Part shown: piece after piece, positions 48,287 to 61,489 of the stretch
Layout of the letters: each line of letters starts with the position of its first letter
How positions within the stretch are numbered: position 1 is the stretch's first letter
Assembly: GCA_028023455.1 (NCBI GenBank)
Contig: JAQFVV010000056.1
Coordinates: forward strand, 6,285,717-6,349,716
From: Epiperipatus broadwayi
Taxonomy: Eukaryota; Onychophora; Udeonychophora; Euonychophora; Peripatidae
DNA length: 64,000 nucleotides
Reading direction: 5' to 3'
Made by a program: the position numbers and the translations under genes
The notes under the pieces: generated by a model
Told to the model about the DNA's origin: nothing
The model's database searches: none
Seen by the model: the letters and a program-made list of their open reading frames with translations, nothing else

Positions 48287-50803
48287 ATGAATGAAATGCT
48301 CAACAACTATCACCCAGGAAGCCCTGGAATTCCACTGTTCATATTAAAACACCTTGACAAGCTAACTGGAAAATGCCTGTGCCAGCTGGCTAACTATTTA
48401 TTGCAGGGAATAATAACAATAGAGGGGGTTAATATGATCGTGATGGTGCTATTTAATAAAAAAAGAAGCCCATCCCTTTGTTATTAGAGATAAGGCCAAT
48501 ATCAATGGGTTCATTGCCCATGAAGATTTTAGAGAAAGTAATTAAAGATAAAATAGAACCATTTGTTTTGCCGATGATTTCTCCGGTACAATTTGCAAAA
48601 AAGCATTCATCTACCACACAAGCTGCAATGTTATTTAAGGCTATTTTGACATCCGTTGGAGTAAAAAAAAGATATGGCCCAACTGTTGTACAGCTTGATA
48701 TTGCTTCAGCTTTTGACAATGTTGATATATCGGTACTGTTGACATTATTGAATGACACTGAAATGCCAAAAGCACATATATATGTTATAACAAATTTACT
48801 CTTAAATCATGAGCTTCATTCACATCACCCTAAATGGCAGAAATTCGCCAGCTTTCACACCAACTAAATCCCTTTCACAGAGGTCCACACTTAGTGCCAT
48901 CTTATTCATTTTATATATTAATCCCCTTCTTGTTCGATTACAACAGGCATTTGAGGAAATGGAGATCCCAGATACGAGTCAAAAATTGATCTGCATTGCA
49001 TACATGGATGATATTACAGTTTTTCTGACATCAAAAAAGCAGATACCAAAACTACAGATGATTTTAAAAGAATACTCAAAGGAATTTAAACTAGGTTCCA
49101 ATCCAGAAAAAAAAACAGCAGCATGGACCCTTTTCACAGGTAGGCCATGTATATCCATTTTTCGAGCAAAGCCAGGCTCATTCCTCGGGTTTCCATTCCA
49201 TCTGGGGACTACTGGCATGAGTTGTTATTTGCAGATCAAATTGAAAAATAAAATCCAGCAAATAGCAGACTCTCTAGCCAATACCTATATGTCAGTATAT
49301 TCTAAGATTCAATTAATTAACAGTTTGATGATAACTAAGATAGTTTACTTTATGCCAGTGGTTGCTTTCTCAAAGGCTTTTATCTCTAAAATTAAGACCA
49401 TTTGCAATCAGCTACTATGGTCAAGGAATGTCATGGCGATACCAATGGCAAAACTATGTCAACCACTGAATAAACATGGTTTGGGGTTACATGATATTGG
49501 TATTTTTGACAAACAGAGAACGAGAAACAATATAATTGATATTGTTAAACAATTCCCTAAAATTAAGCATCTCATAGAGGTCATTTGAACTGATAAACCA
49601 CCGCCAAAAAATTATCATATTTTGAACAATTAATATATAATTGTAAAACAGAATCAAAAATCCCAGAGCAATTTATTAATAAGTACAAATACTGGGAAAT
49701 TTAGAACTAATAAATGAAGATAATAACACAATTGCTTTGCAACCGATACTGGGAATTAATAATAAATGACTGGTTAAAAGGTATAAAAGATGGGCCTTAG
49801 AACCAAAGCTTTTCAATTTTCTGATAAAACTTAACTTATCTGCATTGCCTACCACATATTTCCTTTGCCATAAAAGATTGTATACATCAATTGATCCCTT
49901 TTGAGGGTTATGTCATCAAGCTGAAGAAACATATCACATCTGATATATTACTGTGAGGGACTTAGACAGATCAGAAATCTGATAACTAGCAATTACAGAA
50001 AGGCTAATGTAACAATGCATCAATTAATTTCTGCATTTAGAGAGGGATTAACACCAAGTGTCAGGGCAGCAACCTTTGTGCTCTATGCATACTGGTGTAC
50101 TAGATGCACATTCCTAATTGGTAACAATTCTAGGAAGCATTTAGCTACTTTTTTAAATAAACTTGCAATGATATAGAAAAAAGATAAGACACTGGCCAGA
50201 CCTGACATTTACGGCAGCCACCTGGTCATTACTTAAGATTAAATCAATGTTATAGTGACAAAAATGATAAAACTTTTAGGAACTGGTATAGTGTGGGGTT
50301 TTTTTTTGAAATCTTGAAACATTTGTGAATTCTGGGAATAGGACACATTTAAAAGAAACATAAGACCAAAACTTGGAAATTAGATCTAATAAGATATTTG
50401 TAATACCAGTTTAAACATTGTAAGTTGCAAAAATAAAACATTATAAAGAAACTTAGAAGGATAAGCATGTCAAATTAGCAACAAGAACAACTTAGCAACA
50501 ATTTTCCCCTTCTGTTATAAGTGATTGATTTGCTAATGGGGTTCAAATGATAAATTATATCATGACTCATTTGAGACATAAAATAAAATGAAAACTGTGT
50601 TATAATATTTGAACTGTTGACCTAGACAGAATGGACAATCCAGGATATTATATGTAGACAAGAACTAAGCTCATGTAAATTCAGAAAGAACTCTAACAAA
50701 AATGACAATGTAAATGTTAAAATTTGTAATCAACTTGTAGCAGTGAATTTACTATGTAACCACTAATGTTGTATTCTTTTGAGACAATAAAGGTCTTTTA
50801 AAA
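48284..50803 (+). mobile_element. Tx1-like LINE, 5'-truncated, 2.5 kb
   Basis: The best preserved retroelement here. Its reverse transcriptase covers about 48300-49588; a C-terminal region to about 49950 keeps a CHQAEETYHI zinc-knuckle-like motif (49905-49940). A non-coding tail follows and ends with AATAAAGGTCTTTTAAAA. The endonuclease and ORF1 are absent, so insertion was 5'-truncated. Microsatellites abut both ends: (AAC)n(AAT)n upstream, (ATC)n(AAT)n(AAC)n downstream. The domain order, long RT linker and terminal knuckle resemble Tx1/L1-clade LINEs. Confidence 0.8.
48287..49588 (+). pseudogene. Reverse transcriptase of the Tx1-like LINE (three overlapping frames)
   Basis: Three plus-strand frames tile the enzyme: 48287-48487 (NYHPGSPGIPLFILKHLDKL), 48478-48867 and 48809-49588. 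The second frame holds LLEIRPISMGSLPMKILEKV (the usual RPISL block) and the palm motif A LDIASAFDNVD with its aspartate. The third holds LSAILFILYINPL and the catalytic motif C AYMDDITVF at about 48998-49024 (YMDD where most LINEs have Y/F-A-D-D), then the thumb-like stretch with YSKIQLINSLMITKIVY and LNKHGLGLHDIGIFDKQRTR. At least two frameshifts separate the parts, so it is inactive, but the two catalytic motifs are intact. It catalyses target-primed reverse transcription in active relatives. Confidence 0.85.
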
Positions 50804-50828
50804 CATCATCATCATCATCATCATCATC

Positions 50829-50868
<40 letters not shown>

Positions 50869-50896
50869 CAACAACAACAACAATAACAACAATTAT
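50804..50896. repeat. (ATC)n(AAT)n(AAC)n microsatellite at LINE 3' junction
   Basis: About nine ATC units, then about twelve AAT units and about eight AAC units (one AAT interruption), starting directly after the LINE tail. Confidence 0.95.
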
Positions 50897-51111
50897 TACC
50901 TATACAGAAAAAAGTAGAAATATCATTTTAAAAAATCTTACAATGTTGATAGCATTGATATTTTTCAATTTATATATTTTCAATACATATATTATCACAT
51001 TTTACTTGAGGCCATATATTTTTATATTAATAAATAGTTACTAAAACAATAGATTGCCTTGACTACAGGTTGAGATTGTTGCCAGCTTGCTTAAGTATTC
51101 ATTGTCATAAT

Positions 51112-51203
51112 AATAAATAGTACATTAATTTTACAACTTATATATATATATAATTAGAATAAATAGTACATTAATTTTACAACTTATATATATATATAAT
51201 TAG
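51112..51203. repeat. Tandem duplication, 2 x 46 bp
   Basis: Units 51112-51157 and 51158-51203 are identical, each AATAAATAGTACATTAATTT followed by ACAACTTA, a TA run and AATTAG. Confidence 0.95.
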
Positions 51204-51204
51204 A

Positions 51205-51285
51205 AAAGATTTGAACATAGACTTCAGCTATCCACTCTATCTCATATAACCAATATACCTGACCACACACACTGATATATTTTAA
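51205..51285 (+). repeat. Fragment related to dispersed repeat R1
   Basis: CCACTCTATCTCATATAACCAATATACCTGA and a nearby ACTGATATA match, in order, the reverse complement of 19010-19060 next to R1 copy 2. Confidence 0.45.
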
Positions 51286-51289
51286 AAAG

Positions 51290-54190
51290 TAGATTGTCAT
51301 TAAATATGTTTTTTTTTTTTTTTGGATATGATGTTGAAGGCAATTCAAAAGAATTAAAGGTAACTACAGATATATTTAAACAAACAAATGTAAATATTGA
51401 GCTTAGGATTTCTCCCAAAAAAAAATTTTTGGACTATAAATTACAATACCTTTTTTTATTCAAAATATAATTTTATTATAATAATTTTAATACAATTTTA
51501 TTATTGTCTCATGTAATATTTTTGATGTGTGGCAATGAACTTCATGAATCAGCTGTTGATATATAATTAAATGAAACTTATTAGATTTTATAATAAAAAA
51601 CTTTGAATAATAAAATATTCCATTTTTTATTAAGCGATTTAAGACTAGGTTAAAACTTACATTTAACTTCGGATATTTACAATGTTTATAATAAACAAAC
51701 ACATTGGCAACTAACAGAGAAATAATATTACTAAATGTATATACATATTATAATTGGTGGAGCCACCATTCAACAACAAGACGATAAGATGCTAATCATA
51801 AAGTTTCATTTTTTTTTCATAATAAAAATAATTTATTAGAAATAAGTAAAACAATATGTAATCTTTGAAATCATGAAAATAATATAATTCATTTAAAAAA
51901 ACCTGAAATTAATATTGCTAAAAAAAAAAAAAAGATGGCTGACTAGTCCCAAAAAATAAAATTAATGATGAGAACAAAACCAATTCCATAATGAAGTGCA
52001 TAAAAAGTAAATAGAAAATTATTCTCTTTACATGCTAACAAAAAAATTATCGATAAACAAATATTTTTAATAAAAGTGATTAATATAAATATTTAGAAAA
52101 AAAAATAAGTTATCTATTAGGTAAACCAATATTTCCAAAGAAATTAAATTAGTTTCACTATTTGCACACTTCTCCACTGGGTGATGCTTAAACAAAAGCT
52201 GTGACAGTGCTTAAGCATATATCTCTTATCATAATTTCAGTGATTTAAAAGATCAATAACGGTAAATAAAATTCCATAATAAATGGAATAGAAAATAAAC
52301 TTGAAATTAATATCTTTGGTGAACAAAAATTGATTTAAAAACAATATTTCCATGATTAGGATGAATATAAATATTTCAAAGAAATTAACTCTGTCTATAT
52401 CTTCCCAAAGTTCTTTCATGTGGCATATCGTAGTGCAAATCGTTGGCATAAAAAGATTGGAATGCAATTATCTGTAGCTTTATTTGCCACTTTTGCATTT
52501 AACCAACAATGATAAGAACTTGGACTAAAATGTGTATTGATAAAATTAATTCAATAACAATTGCTAAACCATCAGTATCATCCAAAGGAAATAATATAAA
52601 AAGTGGATATATTTAAATGTAAAGGGATCATTTTTTTTAAAATAGCCATTATGCTTGCATAAACTCCATTTTTATTTAATTTGTCCACCAATTAATTCTT
52701 CCTACTCTTCTTTAAAAACCCTTATGATTGTTGATTATATATGCAATATTTTATTTTAACAAAAAAAAAAAAAAATTAAAAATATTTCAATATAGTGAAT
52801 ATTGAAAAAAAGTGATAAACTGAAATAGGTAATCAGCACAGTAGCAGCTTCTTATTTTGTTACTACTGATAAAATTTTGTTTCTAAGAATATATTTTGTA
52901 TTTGAAATCATTTTTAAAAACAGAATGAATTATTGCTAAGACACCATAAAGTTAAGAAATTCTTTTTAAAAATTTAAAACTGCACTTATAATTATTAAAA
53001 TTATAATAAAAGTGTTTTTTTTTTTTAGGCAAACATAACTTGCAGTTTAAAGTTATTAATATTACATTGACTTGACTTACTCTAAATCAAACATTTTCAA
53101 ATAAAACTTAAATATAATTAAATATCTCTGTCATAAATATTTTGAAAAAAATAATCATAAATATATAAATAAATTACACACAGTATACACTTCTTTTCAA
53201 AATAATACAAATAAAACTAATTAGAATTTCTCAGCTCTTTTGTATTAGGTTCTTTGTATGATTCTGTCATCATCAGATTTTTTTAAAACTAACATATCTA
53301 AATTTTAGTTTCAATTTATGCCATTAAATGAATGTTAAACTGGCAAATAAAAGCTATGAATAACTTTAAGAGAGTAAAGCTAAGCCAAAAGTAATCGCAG
53401 TACCATGACAAAGCACTGAAAAATTGCAGTTAGTAATGAGCCTATTTGTAAAATTAAACTTTGTTTTTTTTTTGATCAAAATAAAAAGTTAAGATTCATA
53501 CTTTTTGAATGATATTTTGTGTTTTTAAGACAATACAAATCAAGGCAAATGTATTAAAATGAAATAGGAAGTTATCATGAGCAAAAAAAAATTCACCTCA
53601 ACAAATATCATAGCTTTTTTTTTGTCATTATTTTTGTAATTAAGAATAGAATTTTAAACTTTAAAACATAATTTCATTGCTTTATGTATTCTTTACAGAA
53701 ATTCACAGTTTTAAAACTAGAATGAAATTTTTTTTTTATTTCTTCAAAATGCCTTTTTGTTGTCTAAAAAAAAAAAAAAAAAAACTAGAAGCTATGGTTC
53801 TGATGATATATATATTTTAATCTTTTTTCTACATTTACAAAATTGATATATCACTTTTTAAGATCACTTTTCATTTTTAAACTTATATTTGCTTTTTTTT
53901 AAAAAAAAAAAAAAAAGTATAAATGTGAGGAAGAATAAGATGTATACCTTCAAAATAAAATGAATAAAACATTTACTAAAATAGTTGTTATAACACTGTT
54001 TTGAATTGCAGTACAGAATGAATTAAATTACTAAGGAGGACTAATGTAATTCCAAAAAAATTAAATTAGTGAGTGATAAAGGCAATGTATCCATAAATCA
54101 ATTATTGGGTTTATATTATATTTCTTTTGTAATTCAATTTATTATGAAATTGCATTCAACTCCTTTTGAATTGTGTGTGCCCTCTACCCA
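51290..54190. other. AT-rich non-coding stretch
   Basis: Nearly 3 kb without recognised gene, RNA or element; many A/T homopolymers. Confidence 0.45.
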
Positions 54191-54367
54191 AAAATAACTG
54201 GAATCACTCTCTAGTAGCTATGTCGGTTGTAGTATATGTTTCTGCTTCTAGATAACTCTTGGAGATCCTTCTGCATCAATCTGCCAAATAACATCATCAT
54301 GTGAAATCATGATCACACATAGCACATTTTTTATAAATTGAATTTCAAGTATTTGTTGGTTTTTGTA

Positions 54368-54900
54368 ATGCCTGAAAAATTGGAACAATGTAAAATTCTG
54401 CTTTCTTTTAGAGTAAATGGCAGATAAGTTTTACAAGCAAGTTGCGCTGGAAAAGCACAAGTTTATGAATGGTTTAAAGGAAGTGTCAATTCACAATGTC
54501 CCAATTAAATGTGGTAAATGAAGTTAAATGTTAACACAATGCTGGATTTTTTTTTGAATGCAAATGGCACTGCTCAATCAGAATTCATTCATAATAATCA
54601 GGTATTTAAAATCTAATAAGTTCTGAAACTTTTGTATGATGCAGTAAAATATAAACATCATATATTATGGTAAAATGAGGAGTGCACATTTCATCACATG
54701 AGTGTACTAGGATATAAAGCTTGAGCATGAAACAATTTTTAATTATATTCAGCAGGATCCAACTTATCCATCTATCACATTCACTTGATCTCACTCCATG
54801 CATCTCTCCAATAAAAAAAATGTCCCTCTCTCTCTCTCTTTTTTTTTGTGGACTTAGAAGTGATGAAGAAAAAAACAAGAGGTGTTAAAATGCGAACAAA
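54368..54900 (+). pseudogene. mariner-like transposase relic
   Basis: The frame from ATG 54368 reads MPEKLEQCKILLSFRVNGR, a stop, then VLQASCAGKAQVYEWFKGSV, matching the N-terminal helix-turn-helix region of mariner transposases (EQRxxIKFxxKLGxxATET...QVYEWHKRFKxGR). Further down, in shifted frame near 54765-54880, LIHLSHSLDLTPCISPIKK corresponds to the HPPYSPDLAPCDFFLFPxLK block carrying the last catalytic aspartate, which is lost here, followed by LRSDEEKNKRC. The middle of the enzyme, with the first two aspartates, is mostly unreadable. A CT microsatellite (54826-54839) lies inside. Dead. Confidence 0.7.
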
Positions 54901-54909
54901 TATGTTTAG

Positions 54910-56170
54910 ACTGGTAAATTGCATTAAATAGATTTTACTTTGAAAGATATTTAATTTCCAACACCTAAAAATAAATATACAATTTTTTATTACAATCCCT
55001 TCATATATATTAAAATGTTTATAATGATCATATTTATTGGAAATTTTTGTATGTCAATCCTTTTTCTTTTTGTCACTAAAAATATTACTTTCAAGTCTGT
55101 TTTCTATATTTTCATGTTTTCATATATTATTTCAGGTTGTTTTATTATTTTTTTTCAAACATTTTATATTATTTTTATTATGGAAAGTAAACTTACTGAA
55201 TAGTGTCTTCTAGTTCCACCAATAAATAGTATGTATATGTCAATAGCAACAAAATTTATAAAATGCAATAGGTCAGATCAGTGTAACATCCAACAATATT
55301 GGAAAATTGATGATTGCTTTAGAATATTTTATATTCAATTATCAAAAGATTGTTGTTCCACAATTATGAGGAAATCTCATGCTATTTTATGAAAGAGGTT
55401 AAACATAGTTATCCTCTTTAATAATCATTATATTATTCTTAATTTAATAGATTTAGTTAGCCATACATTTAAACACTACAGGCATATATGAATCTATGCC
55501 CTATCCAACAATGTTAAAAGTGTGTGTGCAATAAAGATTTTAATCAGTTCAATATAAACAAAAAACATTTTCTGAACTAAAAACGTATTTTACAACTATT
55601 TCCCTCAGCTGAACAACTCAAAAGTTTAGAACATAATCATATTGCTCTATCCCATATCCAACAAGCCAAAAAACAAATAAAAAATCTTCCACATATCCCA
55701 AAATATATATTGGAATAAATTAATAGAGCATAGTTAGAAACATTTTAAAATAAATACTGCTATAACATCTGCATATTGCACGGGCAATAAAAACTATACA
55801 TTGCAAGTGGAAAAGACCTACTAAAATAATATATTTAAATTATATTCTTACTTCTCGTAAAAATAAATTTCATACATTTTCCCCATTCACTATCCTTTTA
55901 TAAACACAGTCACTTTCATTAAAATTAATGTTATTTAAAAAAATATTTGAAAATGAAATAAACTTTCTCAGAAATATTATTAATTTACAGATTACAATTA
56001 CAATCTCATCAACAAATCCTGAAAAATGATAGATAGTTAAATCAGGAGTACAGATATGAGGGTCATAAGCTTTAAAAAAAAAAACTACATGATTTTCATA
56101 AACATAGAACATCTCAAATGCCAGATATACCTAGGAAATAAAAAATAAAAAAAAACTTCCGTTCAACATT
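54910..56170. other. AT-rich stretch upstream of the Jockey-like relic
   Basis: No firm feature. Fragments with proline- and serine-containing plus frames near 55570-55700 might be decayed ORF1 of the LINE that follows. Confidence 0.3.
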
Positions 56171-56179
56171 GAGAGTATT

Positions 56180-57480
56180 TTAAAATCAGAAATCCCATAA
56201 AAATTAATTGTTCAGTACAATATTGATGTAATTATGCTTCAGAAGACTCATCATTTTTCTAATAAGGAATATCTTCTTACCTTTCCTGATTGTTAAAAAG
56301 TATTCTAAACATGGAATATCCACTTCTGTTTCAAACATACAACTTTTATTGAAGATAATTCAAATGATATGACATTGCAATTATCACCTGGATAATAATT
56401 TTCATATATGCAATATTTATAAATCCCCTTCCCCCAACACAAATTGGTGTTATCCTTTTTTCAATAACTTCCTACACTTGCTATGTTGATAATTTGAATT
56501 ATCATAGTACTTTTTGAAAATATTTTAATGAGGAACAAGAGGGTCAACCTTTTAAAGGAATATTTAAATTATATACACTTATTTGATTATGCCAAGCAAG
56601 GAAAAACATTGCATACAGACAGATGATGAATAGAAACAACTCCTGATTTATATTTTATATTTTGACAAAAATTGTTCACTGGTACTTACCAACCTACTGA
56701 TATTAGAACAACTCATCCATAGCCAGTATAAACAAAGTATAATATCCCTTGAAATTCACATTCCTATAGTTAACACTTAACCTATCCCAAAAATTTAATG
56801 CAAGCTAATTACAGTCAATATTGGGGAAATTTTCAGTAAAATATTAATAAAATATCTTCAATTATTTCTTGCTATGATAGGTTTAACAAACTCATACTAA
56901 TAGAAGCCAAAGTATCCATACTCATGAATAATGAAATCAATTCACTTCAGATTAGAATAGAATCAACAATGTTTTTTATAGCCATGTAAAATCACTGGAG
57001 AATATCAAAAAAGCAAAAAGGCATAATTAAGAAGCAAAACATTACAAGATTTAATCATAAGATCTGATCACTTTTTCAGAAGAAAATGTAAAAGTATATG
57101 TAAAAGAATTATTTCTGCTATGCTAATCAAGCTAATAATGTTATATATCAGTTTTCTAATTCCAAGATGGGAAGAACGAGAAAAAAAAAACGTTGCAAGG
57201 ATTTTTGAAAAAATCTATTATTGATCTGATAAAATATGTAGATGTTGATAAACTTGGACTTGCCCTTATCTGTTTTAAATTGGTAAAATCCAAAAGAAAA
57301 TATAACATACTTTTAGATTTTTTTAAAAAGTTTAGGACCTAAAGCTAAAGCATGGTTGGCTAAACTATTTCCTGACATTAATCATGTAGAAGCTATTCCA
57401 AAAATTTAACACAAAAGCAAAATTCCATCAGTGTTAAGACTAAAAATAACCAACAATGATCCAAAAAAAATTATTGTCTT
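56180..57480 (+). pseudogene. Jockey-like LINE relic: endonuclease and start of reverse transcriptase
   Basis: Plus-strand fragments occur in the expected order. IDVIMLQKTHHFSNKEYLL (56223-56280) matches the LQETH catalytic block of the APE-type endonuclease, with E changed to K. YNPPSPNTNWCYPFFNNFL (about 56413-56472) fits the next endonuclease block. IHSQYKQSIISLEIHIPIVN (about 56717-56780) matches its end (HSQHRPSIIxxGIxxPxxN). Near 57336-57430 the early RT block reads LGPKAKAWLAKLFPDINHVE then IPKI and HKSKIPSVLR. Stops and frameshifts abound, and the catalytic RT core is missing. This is probably the same family as the minus-strand RT relic at 6.2-6.7 kb. Confidence 0.75.
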
Positions 57481-57489
57481 ATAACATTA

Positions 57490-60050
57490 TTAGGTGATCT
57501 CTATAAACAAATTACTCATATTTTTAAAGGGATACCCATATAATATTTCAAAACATCTTCATATAATAAAGTACTATTTAGAGAACTTTAACCTTTACTA
57601 TTTTAAAATATAGCATATAACATGAAAAATAATACAAGCATATCATAAAGATAATATAAAATTATAATATAAATAATTCCACCCTTTTTACTATTAAATA
57701 AATTATATTAAATAATAATGTCCTTTTGCTTCCTTCTTGTCCATTACACTTTAATATGAAGCAAACTGTTGGCAATATCATCTAATGGATAAAAAACATT
57801 TCCATTATATAAGATAATATCATCAAAATTCTGTAATTTATAGCATAATTAGAAAATGTATAAAGCATTTTTTTGTATATCCCAGGTAAATTCAATTCAT
57901 TCTACTATCAAATATATAAGTTAATGGCCATTTATTCAATATATTCATAGATTTAAAGTATAATAAATGTTCATAGTACTGCAGTTAATATACCAAAAAT
58001 CCTTAAATTTAAATTTGTTAAATTAAATTAATCCATTGTGCATAGGATTATAAATTTGTATTAACAATGTTATATAATATTATAAAGTAATTCTGACAAA
58101 CATTATTAATACTATAAAACAATTCTGACAAACATTATTAACATTGTTGAATATTCGCAGGAGAAAATGTTTGATTCAATATTATTTTCAAGACATCAGT
58201 GGTGTCCACAGTAATATATGGTGAGAAGAAATCATTTAAAAGTTTTGAAACATTTGTGCTGGCATTATAAATAATGAAAAGTAAAAAAATATTTAACTTC
58301 ATTAATATAAAGTTATTATTGCAGGTAAAATTGATATTGTCATTTTATTCAGGTAATATTTTAAAATTGACATATTTAAATTAAAGATTTCATTGTAAAT
58401 TGACTTTTTTTTTTTCCCCTTTTTTTCATCTTGTTTGAAAAAAAATATTTTTTTTTCTCTTTCAGGAGAAGAACAAATGAAAATAGTTACAATAGAAAAA
58501 AATATTTGTGCTGTTTTTCAAATAATAAAAATAGCATTATTCATAATAAATTATTTTTGTTAAAGTATAAAGTATTTTAGTTAAATCTTTTTCTTTTGCA
58601 GAATTAAATTATTACTGAACTTCTGAAAATATTTGCAATGTCAATTTATAGTTACACCAGGTAAATTAATTCTAAATAATATCCACTGAATTAAATGAAT
58701 ATTATGAAGATACTAGTAAAAAATAATTAGTATTTTAAAAAATGTTCTTATCAATGTGAGAATTAGATATTCCTTGGCAATTTTAATTATAGCATAGATG
58801 GTCAATTGATTTTTAAGATTGACAATTGGTCTCCACTCATGGCTATAGTAATAACAATAAATTTAAGTTTTCCATCACAGCAAATTTAAAGCTACTATTC
58901 TAAATATTATAATAACAAATTATATATTGCCATTCCATTGGCAGATATAGAGAATAAAGTGTGTTTGGTGTTTCTGTTCAGACAATTGTGCCCAGATATA
59001 AATTTAGCCTAATATACAGAACTAATGAAAACAAAAAATTTAAATAAAATTACACTTTTAAAATTTTATTTTTATTTAACTGCTACAAACAAAATTAAAA
59101 TGGATTGGGAACCTTGAAAAAATGAAGAGAGAATGAGAAAGAACTGGCATCAGGTGTCTGTCTCACATTATTTATATCCAGAGTCATATGACCAATTTTA
59201 CCATTGATTAGTTATCTTTGAACTTATAACATCTCCTCTAATTAAATCATGATCTATTTACCACTGATAAAGGTTGTTAATCAAAAATTGTTTAATTTTT
59301 AATTTTGTAATCAATCATTTTTTTTGTCTAGACACTTGAAATACTTAAAAACCTTCCTGATTTGAATAAAATATTTAACTAAAAATTACAAATGACCAGG
59401 AAGAAATAAAATTATTATACAGTATAAAATTTATACCATATCTTTAACAAATCACACATTAAAACAATTTAGTATTTATTTATTATTCTTTTAAATCTAG
59501 ACAAATATCCAATAATGATATTAAAATTATTTTTAAGAATATTTGTAATATTAAATAAATATATGTATCCACATATTCAACATTTATTCATTACTTTAAA
59601 AGTTTACTTTAATCATTACCTTTACTTTAAACTTTATAATTAAATTAATTTAAAATGTTTAACTGGACTACTATATTTTAACATGAAAATTGATTAAATA
59701 GTATAGCTTTAGTTTAAAACACTAGCAAACCAACATATAGGGTTTGAACTTTATTTCTTAGCTTTAAAATAAATATAAGCTTTATAAAACATTTTGACAG
59801 TTAAACTAAAAGTAAATTAGCATTCTTAACACTAAATTTTACTTTTTATCATTGACATTATCAATAGCTGAAAAAATTAAAGATGTTTAACATTTGAAAT
59901 ATTTATTTAAATAAAAACTTCTTATTTAAGTTAAGTAAAAATTATTTTACAGCTGGATAACAGATAAAACACTGATATAGCAACTTTAATATGTAATAAC
60001 TATAGCATTTTAAAATATTAACAACAATTTATTTATAACAAATTAAGTTA
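57490..60050. other. AT-rich non-coding stretch
   Basis: No gene or element recognised. A 2 x 32-bp imperfect tandem duplication (TTCTGACAAACATTATTAA) is at 58081-58143. Confidence 0.45.
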
Positions 60051-60121
60051 TATAATGTTTTTAAACATATCTTGCCACAAAAATTTAACTGGACATTTAG
60101 CTTCTGCCAAAATTAAAGGTC

Positions 60122-60123
<2 letters not shown>

Positions 60124-60186
<63 letters not shown>
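60124..60186. repeat. (TA)n microsatellite
   Basis: About 31 uninterrupted TA units. The tyrosine-isoleucine frame over it is an artefact. Confidence 0.95.
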
Positions 60187-60189
<3 letters not shown>

Positions 60190-60666
60190 TTATGTATCTC
60201 GTGGCATACTAAATATATATATATTGTGAATATTCAGATTTGATCAAAGTATTTTAAAAAAAAGATGTTTGTTGATCTTGTTTGGTTTTTCTTTTACTTG
60301 ATAAATGGATAATGGGAGATCTTGAAAATATAAGTTTAAATTGATAACCATGGCAACCTAAAGTTTTTTAAATAGTATTGTTTACTACTAATTCTAGCTT
60401 CAAAATACTGTTTGTTATAATCAAACTCAAGAAAAACATATAGACAAATAAATAAATTTTGGAAATAGGTTAGTGTGAAATAAACGTTTACTTGAATAGG
60501 ATGAGTATTATTTTTACATATTTTAATTTCCGTTACTGCAGTCACCATAGTAACATTAGTATACATAATTGAATGTTATTTTTTATGTGTCAGATATTTT
60601 TGTTTGTAAATTAATTTAAAAATTATTATTATTAAAAAACATATGTAAATTATTTATATTTATAAA

Positions 60667-60864
60667 ATGAATCAAGGTTGTAATATCAATACTTTATTTT
60701 GGTTTAAAAATAATAAAGAAAAAATCATATCGAACTTAGATTTCATTTCAATGTATCTATTTCTCTTCAAACATACATTGCACTTGCAAAACAAAGTGGG
60801 AAAGTTACTGGGAATATCGTTAAACATTGAGCAGTTTCAGAGTGAATTTCAACAGTTGTTATGA
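60667..60864 (+). other. Coding-like frame, possible terminal exon
   Basis: The 3' half is protein-like (LQNKVGKLLGISLNIEQFQS then EFQQLL and a stop) and would form an amphipathic helix. It lies on the same strand as two candidate exons downstream. No clear acceptor or homology supports it. Confidence 0.2.
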
Positions 60865-61050
60865 CATCCATAATGTCAGAAAGAGATGATATAAATAGCT
60901 AGAAAAGACTGTAATAGGACTCATCATTTTTTGCCATTGCTGAAGACCGATGGTTTCACAGTTCTTTAAAAAAAAATTTTTAGAAACTTTATTTTTAAAT
61001 CACTAACTATAAAAATGAAGAATAAAAACTTCATTTTTCTACCCATTCAG

Positions 61051-61145
61051 TTTGAAAGGCAACTGGCAGAAGAAAGTTCCAAAGAAGACAACAAACAAAA
61101 ATATGAAAAAAGAGAAACCTATAAAAAATATCAAAAAAATAAGTT
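61051..61145 (+). CDS. Candidate 95-nt exon, charged product unknown
   Basis: A clear pyrimidine tract and acceptor (TTTTTCTACCCATTCAG) precede a strongly charged frame FERQLAEESSKEDNKQKYEK followed by RETYKKYQKNKL; a GTATGA could be the donor. The sequence would favour a helix or coiled coil. Two of three frames are open, so the frame is not certain. In neither frame does the end phase join directly to the next candidate exon (61419-61481), so an exon between them would be needed. Not recognised. Confidence 0.3.
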
Positions 61146-61418
61146 GTATGAAACGGCTATTTATTTATTTATTTTTAAAAAAGAAGAGATCCCATGTTTT
61201 TTTTTTTTAAAAATCCGGATGTAACTATCGATACCATGTTTCAAGCCAGGAAAATCAACTGGATTAATACATATTAACAAGCAATTTAAACTCCAATCTC
61301 CTAATTCACATAAAAAAAGAAAAAAGGCTGTTATTAAAATTCTTCACCTGATTTAATGGTATTATTCTATCTGAACATTATCTCTACTCAAGGAAATAAA
61401 TTCATCTCCACACCTTAG

Positions 61419-61481
61419 GATGGAAATAAAGAAGCTACGATGAATCAATGGATAATGAAAATGGACAGACTTTTATTTAGG
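61419..61481 (+). CDS. Candidate 63-nt exon, product unknown
   Basis: The acceptor (CTCCACACCTTAG) and donor (AGG|GTATGT) enclose exactly 21 codons in the only open frame, DGNKEATMNQWIMKMDRLLF plus R, phase 0 at both ends. A T-rich tract follows the donor. Not recognised. Support is from splice signals and frame only. Confidence 0.35.
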
Positions 61482-61489
61482 GTATGTTT

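Noticed and set aside
48082-48306. Poly-tyrosine/cysteine frame on the minus strand
   Set aside because: It is a translation of the AAT/AAC repeat at the LINE junction.
48453-49218. Minus-strand open frames of 101 and 79 codons opposite the LINE
   Set aside because: They are antisense to clear reverse-transcriptase motifs and have no motif of their own.
56277-56320. Minus-strand donor-like AAAG|GTAAGAAG with an open interval upstream
   Set aside because: The plus strand at the same place carries the endonuclease LQ-TH motif of the Jockey-like relic, which explains the sequence better.
60055-60243. Open frame containing a tyrosine-isoleucine repeat
   Set aside because: It is produced by the (TA)n tract; the flanks show no coding features.
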